From positions 1 through 27,635 of the forward strand of contig JBLMVJ010000037.1 of the NCBI GenBank assembly GCA_050255815.1: a stretch of 27,635 bases of DNA, given 5' to 3'. This document shows, piece after piece, positions 23,205 to 27,635 of the stretch. Under the pieces are notes generated by a model. The model had not been told where the DNA came from and searched no databases. It saw only the letters and a program-made list of their open reading frames with translations. The first letter of the stretch is position 1. Every line of letters starts with the position of its first letter. The translations under genes and the position numbers were made by a program. This DNA is from JAGORM01 sp050255815 (GTDB lineage Bacteria > Patescibacteriota > Microgenomatia > Levybacterales > GWA1-39-11).

Positions 23205-23753
23205 TTAGCGGCTTTTTTTTCTCAACCCAAATAATAAAACGAGGATGATGGCTATAAACGCCGTGGCGGACATAACAGGGATAGTAACGTAACCAAAGTA
23301 GGTGAATTGCTTTAAAGAACAACTTACGGTTTCACTGGAACACGGCAGGATTCCCGGAAGAAATTGTACCCCTATATGGTATATGGCAATTGCCAAACCA
23401 ATAATACTAAGGATTAAAGCATATATCTTTGCCCGCCGGTCATTAAAATAAAGCCCTAATCCCAGAACAACTACCTGAGGATACATAAAAATCCGCTGGT
23501 ACCAACAAAGTGTACAGGGAGGAAACTTCACTATTTCTGAAAGGAAAAGACTTCCTATGGTTGCTGCCGCAGCAATAACCAGCGCCAACTCAATGGAGTA
23601 TTTCTCCAGATGCTTGCTCAGTTCATGCAGAAAATGCTTCTTTTTTGTGGAAACCGTAGAGGCATAGATAATAATTACGACAACTGAAAAGATATTGAAT
23701 AAAAGAGTTCCAATTCCTAGAAGGGCTATGAGGGGTGCAAATTGGGTTTGCAT
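23205..23753 (-). CDS. dsbB: DsbB-family disulfide oxidoreductase (BdbC-like)
   Basis: 182 residues from the ATG at 23753; a TTG two codons upstream also opens the frame but is less likely. Five hydrophobic segments. C80-TL-C83 at the start of a loop (FPPCTLCWYQR) and C138...C145 in the next outside loop (PCSSETVSC) are the two redox pairs of DsbB. The enzyme re-oxidises DsbA and passes electrons to quinone. An extra N-terminal segment before the usual four is present. It follows dsbA by 11 nt, in one operon. Cysteine pairs in nearby exported proteins are possible clients. Confidence 0.9.
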   Translation of the reverse strand: MQTQFAPLIALLGIGTLLFNIFSVVVIIIYASTVSTKKKHFLHELSKHLEKYSIELALVIAAAATIGSLFLSEIVKFPPCTLCWYQRIFMYPQVVVLGLGLYFNDRRAKIYALILSIIGLAIAIYHIGVQFLPGILPCSSETVSCSLKQFTYFGYVTIPVMSATAFIAIILVLLFGLRKKSR

Positions 23754-23764
23754 AGTCAAGAAGG

Positions 23765-24478
23765 TTAATTTACTGCATTAAGCGCTTTGTCAATTTCTTT
23801 CTTCAAAGCATCATATCCGTCCGGCACGCCCAGGAAGGCACCATTCAGGTAAACGGTTGGGGTTGCGTTTACTCCCACATTAATCCCTTCATCTTCTTGT
23901 GCATTAATCTTTGCTTCCAATTTACTATCCTGCATGTCTTTTTTGAATTTTGCGGTATCAAGCTTGAGAGACTTTGCATAGTCAGTAAATTGCTGCGTAG
24001 GGTCCGGAAGCGGTGCCCATGCTTCCTGGTTTACATATAAAAGGTCGTGGTATTGCCAGAATTTCCCCTGTTGTCCTGCTGCCTCTGCAGCTTTTGCTGC
24101 CATCATGGCATTAGGATGGGCGTTTTTCAGAGGAAAATGCATAAACACAATTTTAATTTTATTGCCATAATCTTTTCTCACCTGGTCTATAACCGGTTCA
24201 AAAGCTTTGCAAGCCGGACACTGGAAGTCACCAAACTCCGTAAGGGTTACTTTTGAATTAGGATTGCCGGTAACCCAACCGGAATTAGAAAGCTTTACCG
24301 GGGCGTTAGCCTTTTGCTTACTTGCAATAATTGCAAAAGCAAAGAATGCTAAAAACAAAAAGGATACTGCTGCAATAATAATTAATTTCATTTTATTGCC
24401 GCCGCCCTCTTCCACTTTACTGAGGTTTTCAAGCTTGCGCAGTTCTTTTTTTTCTTTCTTAGTCAGGCGTTCTTCCAT
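23765..24478 (-). CDS. dsbA: Membrane-anchored DsbA-like thiol oxidase (DSBA/thioredoxin fold)
   Basis: 237 residues. A charged cytoplasmic N-terminus (1-29), one membrane anchor (about 31-51), then a thioredoxin-fold domain with the active site C87-PA-C90 (FGDFQCPACKAFEP) and the cis-proline loop NATPTVYLNG (P207). A helical insert (about 115-190) is typical of the DsbA_3/BdbD group. It would introduce disulfides into exported proteins and be re-oxidised by the DsbB encoded next. Regulation: a palindromic hairpin lies 22-64 nt upstream (24500-24542). Confidence 0.92.
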   Translation of the reverse strand: MEERLTKKEKKELRKLENLSKVEEGGGNKMKLIIIAAVSFLFLAFFAFAIIASKQKANAPVKLSNSGWVTGNPNSKVTLTEFGDFQCPACKAFEPVIDQVRKDYGNKIKIVFMHFPLKNAHPNAMMAAKAAEAAGQQGKFWQYHDLLYVNQEAWAPLPDPTQQFTDYAKSLKLDTAKFKKDMQDSKLEAKINAQEDEGINVGVNATPTVYLNGAFLGVPDGYDALKKEIDKALNAVN

Positions 24479-24499
24479 ATTTTTATGAGTTTACGAATA

Positions 24500-24542
24500 A
24501 AAATATATGTTGAGGTCCCGCAAGGGGATGAACATATATTTT
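24500..24542 (-). terminator. Symmetric hairpin upstream of dsbA (possible attenuator)
   Basis: AATATATGTT (24502-24511) pairs with AACATATATT (24531-24540), with TCCC/GGGA inside. On the minus strand it is followed by TTTTTATT, then the dsbA start 22 nt away. On the plus strand a short T tract also follows. No gene ends here on either strand. Confidence 0.5.
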
Positions 24543-24580
24543 CCTAATGATATTCCAACCTCAGCCCAAAGTCAACAAAT

Positions 24581-24614
24581 GAGTATTGAGTATAAAGTAT
24601 TGAGTATAGAGGAT
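24581..24614. repeat. Low-complexity GAGTATTGAGTATA repeat
   Basis: Two tandem units of (G)AGTATTGAGTATA. The inverse complement of the same words occurs at 250-279, inside the rplJ leader. The rest of 24543-24630 shows nothing. Confidence 0.5.
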
Positions 24615-24630
24615 TACTTGAGGTTTTCTT

Positions 24631-24658
24631 TTGAGACTGAGGCAAATTAAGGTATAAT
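24631..24658 (+). promoter_or_regulatory. Promoter of the tRNA pair
   Basis: -35 TTGAGA (24631-24636), 16-nt spacer, -10 TATAAT (24653-24658), start predicted near 24665, 6 nt before tRNA-Arg. Confidence 0.7.
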
Positions 24659-24670
24659 ATCTTATCCATT

Positions 24671-24743
24671 GACCCCGTAGCTCAATGGATTGAGCAGTCC
24701 CGTCCTAAGGGAAAGACTGGAGGTTCGACTCCTCTCGGGGTCG
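24671..24743 (+). tRNA. tRNA-Arg (anticodon CCT)
   Basis: 73 nt fold cleanly: acceptor GACCCCG/CGGGGTC with discriminator G, D-arm GCTC/GAGC, anticodon stem closed by CCC/GGG with loop GTCCTAA (anticodon CCT, reads AGG), variable AGACT, T-arm GGAGG-TTCGACT-CCTCT. The CCA end is not encoded. Confidence 0.93.
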
Positions 24744-24770
24744 CACAATTCTTGCTTAATTATTACTTTC

Positions 24771-24842
24771 CGGGGTGTAATTCATCGGTAGAATGCGCGA
24801 TTCGGGTTCGCGATGCAGAGGGTTCAATTCCCTCCACCCCGA
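24771..24842 (+). tRNA. tRNA-Pro (anticodon CGG)
   Basis: 72 nt: acceptor CGGGGTG/CACCCCG with discriminator A, D-arm ATTC/GAAT, anticodon stem CGCGA/TCGCG with loop TTCGGGT (anticodon CGG), T-arm GAGGG-TTCAATT-CCCTC. No encoded CCA. It is 27 nt after tRNA-Arg and probably co-transcribed. Confidence 0.93.
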
Positions 24843-24857
24843 CTGAACGGAGTGAAG

Positions 24858-24919
24858 GAGGTGGTGAGGGATCAAGGTTCCGAACGAAGTGAGTGGTTCT
24901 TATTCTCTCCACCTCGACT
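24858..24919 (+). pseudogene. Degenerate copy of the tRNA-Pro 3' end
   Basis: GGTTCTTATTCTCTCCACC then TCGACT (24895-24919) repeats the tRNA-Pro T-loop and 3' acceptor (GGTTCAATTCCCTCCACC then CCGACT) with a few changes and one indel. A 7-bp GAGGTGG/CCACCTC stem (24858-24864 with 24909-24915) mimics an acceptor, but only about 45 nt lie between, too few for a tRNA. Confidence 0.45.
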
Positions 24920-24926
24920 CAATTTA

Positions 24927-25883
24927 TTATTGAGGCTTCCAATCGTAAGATTCCAAAACTAAGTACCTGTTTTCAAATCCTTTGTCGGTTCTTTCTGACT
25001 GAAAATATATTTTGTTATTCAGGAAATAAGGCGGTGGACTTCCACCCTCTCCTGACCTTTCAGTATGAGTTGTTACCTTACTGCAAGTATTTGAGCAATA
25101 CAAAATACTCCCGTTATTATCATCCACAAAAACACCTTTGCTGTCCGAAGACCATGCAGATTCTTGACCAGTTAAAACTACTTTTGGAGTTGAACTAAAA
25201 AAATCTTGTAATTTAACTTTGTTCCTAGCAGCTATTTTGTCAGAATAAAAAGAGATGGTTACATTCTTTTGCAAATTGATTGTTTCTCCAGTTATCAAAT
25301 CCAACAAGTACGTATTCACATTTTGATCCTCTACTGTCCCAGAAGCAAAATTTAACGCGGAATTTTGATCGGTAGCATTCGCATAGAAAATCTTAGTTTT
25401 ATCTGGAGAAATTGTATAACCAGTTATAAAAGACGCCTGCTCTGTGCCTGCATTGCTTAAAGTAGAATAATCAACAGTAAAAGTTCCAATACCTGTTTTT
25501 GTTAAATTTTCTGCTTTACCGTTTTTAGCATATTTGCAATTATTAATGGTGTATTTTGCATTGTCAGATACAAAAGCTTTTATGCAAGTACGAATTCTGG
25601 AAAGAGATGTAGCAATTTCTACTTTGCCAGTTTTTTGCGCATCCTGCGCTTCTTTCTCAAGCGTTGCACAATCTCCGTATTTTCCATTAATTTCACACCC
25701 ATGAAAAGTGACAACGTAATGATAAAACCAAGCTCCTACCGCAAAAAATACCAAAACAATTATGCCTAAAAAAATAAAAAGTTTTTTCTTGCTCTTTTTC
25801 TTTGGATTTTCCGTTGGTTTTTCAACAACCTTTTCTTCCGGTTTTGCGGCAACTTCTTTAGTTTTATTTATTTCCTCAGGCAT
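24927..25883 (-). CDS. Membrane-anchored extracytoplasmic protein with beta-propeller-like repeats
   Basis: 318 residues. A Lys/Glu/Pro-rich cytoplasmic start, one membrane segment (about 35-55), then an outside domain. The second half has repeated strand patterns with TISPDKTKIFYAN, SSDSKGVFVDD, and NNKIYFQSE, the S-PDG-K-I-Y/F style of TolB/WD40-like propeller blades, though fewer blades than a full propeller. Several cysteines (HGCEINGKYGDC, RTCIKAF, NNCKY, YCSNTC) could be paired by the Dsb system. It begins 4 nt after the stop of the 26637 gene, so the two form an operon. Specific function unknown. Confidence 0.6.
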   Translation of the reverse strand: MPEEINKTKEVAAKPEEKVVEKPTENPKKKSKKKLFIFLGIIVLVFFAVGAWFYHYVVTFHGCEINGKYGDCATLEKEAQDAQKTGKVEIATSLSRIRTCIKAFVSDNAKYTINNCKYAKNGKAENLTKTGIGTFTVDYSTLSNAGTEQASFITGYTISPDKTKIFYANATDQNSALNFASGTVEDQNVNTYLLDLITGETINLQKNVTISFYSDKIAARNKVKLQDFFSSTPKVVLTGQESAWSSDSKGVFVDDNNGSILYCSNTCSKVTTHTERSGEGGSPPPYFLNNKIYFQSERTDKGFENRYLVLESYDWKPQ

Positions 25884-25887
25884 GATT

Positions 25888-26637
25888 TTACGAGGACAAC
25901 AGGTCCAGAAGCTTGGAGAAGAAAGATTGGGTGGTATTTACTATACTTCCATCCGTTGCTGAAACATCAACTGTTTTTGGAATAGTAACCGGAATTAACC
26001 CCAGAAACTTTTTTGCCTTGCTGCCCTGCACCTCAAATACGGGTTTATTATCTTTATTTAAAAGCTTTAATTTAGCTCCTCCTGATGCATCAGCACCGGG
26101 AACAGTTGTTAATTCATTGTGGTCCAATACCGCTTTTACCGCCTGGTCAGGCAGCACTAAAATATGTTCATGGCCGCTGGGTGTAGTAAGCAAAACAGAA
26201 TGGGTAGACTCAGGATCATGTTCCAGCTTGTCCTCACTTTCCGCTTGTACTCCCCGGTGCCAAAGCAAAAAGCCTGAAGAACCGGTAGCGTCTTTCAGGT
26301 GGATATCATCATCCTTTTCTGATTCCGGCTTTCTATCCTCAGGTTCCGGAGGCGTTGCTCCTCTGGGTGGTGGTGGTTGAACCCCTTCCCTTCTCTCCGG
26401 CATGGATGGCCTGGAGTCCTCATGTTCAGGACCTTGTCTATCTTCAGACTGGATATTCTGCTGGTGATCCGTGTTTTCTGCCAATGTAGAAGAGCCTAAG
26501 ACCCGGAACTCAGAGGAGTCAGACTGCAAATGGATAAATGTAAACAAAAGTACTGAGGCAAAAAACCCGGCAAGAAGATACGGAAGCGGTCCTGAACTAT
26601 ACCTGGATCTCTTCAGCTTTTTAGATTTAGCTTTCAT
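25888..26637 (-). CDS. Membrane-anchored protein of unknown function with conserved-looking C-terminus
   Basis: 249 residues. Basic N-terminus, one membrane segment (about 18-38), a long acidic, Pro-rich disordered region (about 50-125, including PPPPRG), then a folded part beginning HSVLLTTPSGHEHILVLP. The end, FLGLIPVTIPKTVDVSA then a short helix to LLDLLSS, resembles the tail of many uncharacterised Microgenomates envelope proteins; that is from memory and needs a search. It is the first gene of a two-gene operon, with a -35 TTGACA promoter shared back-to-back with the MFS gene. Confidence 0.55.
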   Translation of the reverse strand: MKAKSKKLKRSRYSSGPLPYLLAGFFASVLLFTFIHLQSDSSEFRVLGSSTLAENTDHQQNIQSEDRQGPEHEDSRPSMPERREGVQPPPPRGATPPEPEDRKPESEKDDDIHLKDATGSSGFLLWHRGVQAESEDKLEHDPESTHSVLLTTPSGHEHILVLPDQAVKAVLDHNELTTVPGADASGGAKLKLLNKDNKPVFEVQGSKAKKFLGLIPVTIPKTVDVSATDGSIVNTTQSFFSKLLDLLSS

Positions 26638-26654
26638 AAAATCTGCCTAGGAAT

Positions 26655-26683
26655 AGTATCACTAAAAAAGATGTGTTTGTCAA
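26655..26683 (-). promoter_or_regulatory. Promoter of the 26637 operon
   Basis: Minus strand: consensus -35 TTGACA (26678-26683), 17-nt spacer, -10 GATACT (26655-26660). Its -35 overlaps the -35 of the divergent MFS promoter. Confidence 0.65.
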
Positions 26684-26706
26684 ATATTACTCGTCTCATA
26701 TACAAT
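26677..26706 (+). promoter_or_regulatory. Promoter of the MFS gene (leaderless)
   Basis: -35 TTGTCA (26677-26682), 18-nt spacer, -10 TACAAT (26701-26706), then 6 nt to the GTG at 26713. Confidence 0.65.
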
Positions 26707-26712
26707 TAATGC

Positions 26713-27635
26713 GTGAAACACGGAAAACTATACTTAAACATCCTGCATATTTTTAATGACGGTTATTATGCCAGCATTATCCTCCTGCTTCCTTTCTTAG
26801 CAAATACCCTCCACCTCAACCTTTCCGAAGCAGGTTTTTTGGGAGCCCTCCCCGGTATCCTGGCTATTTTTATTTCACTCCCCTCCGGCACACTCTCTAT
26901 CCGTTTTGGCGGATTAAAGATTCTCATTACCGCCGTGTTAATCTATGCTGCCTCTTTTCTTTTGCTTCCCTGGGCTTCCTCTTTTTTTACTACTGCTTTA
27001 ATCTTTACCCTGGCAGGATGTGCGTTTGGATTATTCCATCCTATTGCTTTTGCGCTGGTAGCAAAACTTTCAGATAAAACTAACAGGGGCAGGATTATGG
27101 GCACTTTTACTGCTTTAGGCGACAGTGGAAAAGTTGCTATTTCAGCAGGAGTAACGTTTCTGGCTGCAGCTATAGGCTGGCAAAACACTTCCTTGCTCTA
27201 TGGTGGTGCTGCCTTTTTATTTTTTTCCTTCTTAATTTTTTCACATTTTAAAACAAACCACCTTGCTATGGAACATAAAAAACCTGAGCATGTAGCCTGG
27301 GTGAAATTACTTTCAAATAAACGTTTCATCCTTTCCTGTCTTACCGGACTTCTGGACTATATGTCCTCCTATCCTTTATTTATTTTTATCCCATTTCTTT
27401 TCTTACATAAAGGTATTTCCCCGGCTCTCTTAGGTAGCTTTGTGGGGGCGTATCTTATTGGGAATTTAGCAGGAAAAGCAACGCTGGGTGCACTAACTGA
27501 TAAGCATGGCTATACAAAGGTTTTTATATTTGCTGAAGCGCTTACTGCCAGTTTTATTTTACTCTTAACATTCTCTGGCGGACTTGTCCCAATTATAGGT
27601 ATCTCTATCATTTTAGGTGCCCTGACCAAAGGAAC
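26713..27635 (+). CDS. MFS transporter, Fsr (fosmidomycin-resistance)-like, C-terminus beyond the right edge
   Basis: 307 codons are open from GTG 26713 to the edge with no stop. The N-terminus KHGKLYLNILHIFNDGYYAS then LLLPFLANTLHLNLSEAG matches the H-xxND-x-Y start of the Fsr-type MFS efflux family. About nine hydrophobic segments are visible, with a motif-A-like loop after TM2 weakly kept (SLPSGTLSIRFGGLK) and a second one later (GKATLGALTDKHGYTK). It probably exports a small molecule; the substrate is unknown. Unlike the half-size protein at 2555, this one appears full length. The start is supported by a leaderless promoter. Confidence 0.8.
   Translation, partial: MKHGKLYLNILHIFNDGYYASIILLLPFLANTLHLNLSEAGFLGALPGILAIFISLPSGTLSIRFGGLKILITAVLIYAASFLLLPWASSFFTTALIFTLAGCAFGLFHPIAFALVAKLSDKTNRGRIMGTFTALGDSGKVAISAGVTFLAAAIGWQNTSLLYGGAAFLFFSFLIFSHFKTNHLAMEHKKPEHVAWVKLLSNKRFILSCLTGLLDYMSSYPLFIFIPFLFLHKGISPALLGSFVGAYLIGNLAGKATLGALTDKHGYTKVFIFAEALTASFILLLTFSGGLVPIIGISIILGALTKG

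Noticed and set aside
25913..26380. A 155-codon plus-strand frame
   Set aside because: Antisense of the 26637 envelope protein; no start signal.

Overview
The window looks like chromosomal DNA of a Candidate Phyla Radiation (Patescibacteria) bacterium, most likely of the Microgenomates type. This is an inference from gene content and style: small, loosely packed genes; a stand-alone conjugation-type ATPase; a sortase; a DsbA/DsbB pair; MreC-MreD-PBP2; many short envelope proteins with one membrane anchor; and AT-rich intergenic word repeats. TGA is used as an ordinary stop (for example in the MreC/MreD and MreD/PBP2 ATGA overlaps), so the recoded Gracilibacteria/Absconditabacteria lineages are unlikely. 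No 16S rRNA gene is present to settle the placement.

Left part (1-7000): the 5' end of rplJ (ribosomal protein L10, minus strand) is preceded by a recognisable L10 leader and a terminator. Next come two divergent genes that both carry a beta-carbonic-anhydrase-like zinc signature (CxDxR and HxxC). From 1777 to 6945 lies a group in mixed orientation: a LicC/PntC-like cytidylyltransferase, a half-size MFS protein, two GNAT-fold proteins, a CDP-alcohol phosphatidyltransferase, and a class V aminotransferase very like 2-aminoethylphosphonate transaminase (PhnW). Together these suggest activation of an aminoalkyl phosphonate or phosphate head group and its transfer to a lipid. This is the most interesting metabolic hypothesis in the window.

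Middle (7000-14000): a short alpha-glucan phosphorylase, a 607-residue unknown protein with a RelE-like C-terminus behind a 146-nt structured leader, dprA preceded by an unknown disordered protein, and two small membrane-anchored proteins.

Right part (14000-27635): the cell-shape operon mreC-mreD-PBP2 (minus strand), a TraG/VirB4-like ATPase, a small secreted two-repeat protein with a perfect Shine-Dalgarno site, strong terminator and elaborate leader, a 700-bp non-coding region with a probable sRNA and a REP/BIME-like inverted repeat, a GT-C-like membrane protein, a sortase, dsbA-dsbB, tRNA-Arg(CCT) and tRNA-Pro(CGG), two envelope proteins of unknown function, and the start of an MFS transporter.

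A signal that runs across the window is promoter placement. At least nine genes have a -10 hexamer ending only 6-8 nt before the start codon, several with a good -35 at 17-18 nt, so they are probably transcribed as leaderless mRNAs. The exceptions, with long leaders, are the loci with structured RNA (rplJ, the 10935 gene, the 20209 gene). Start codons were chosen with this pattern in mind.
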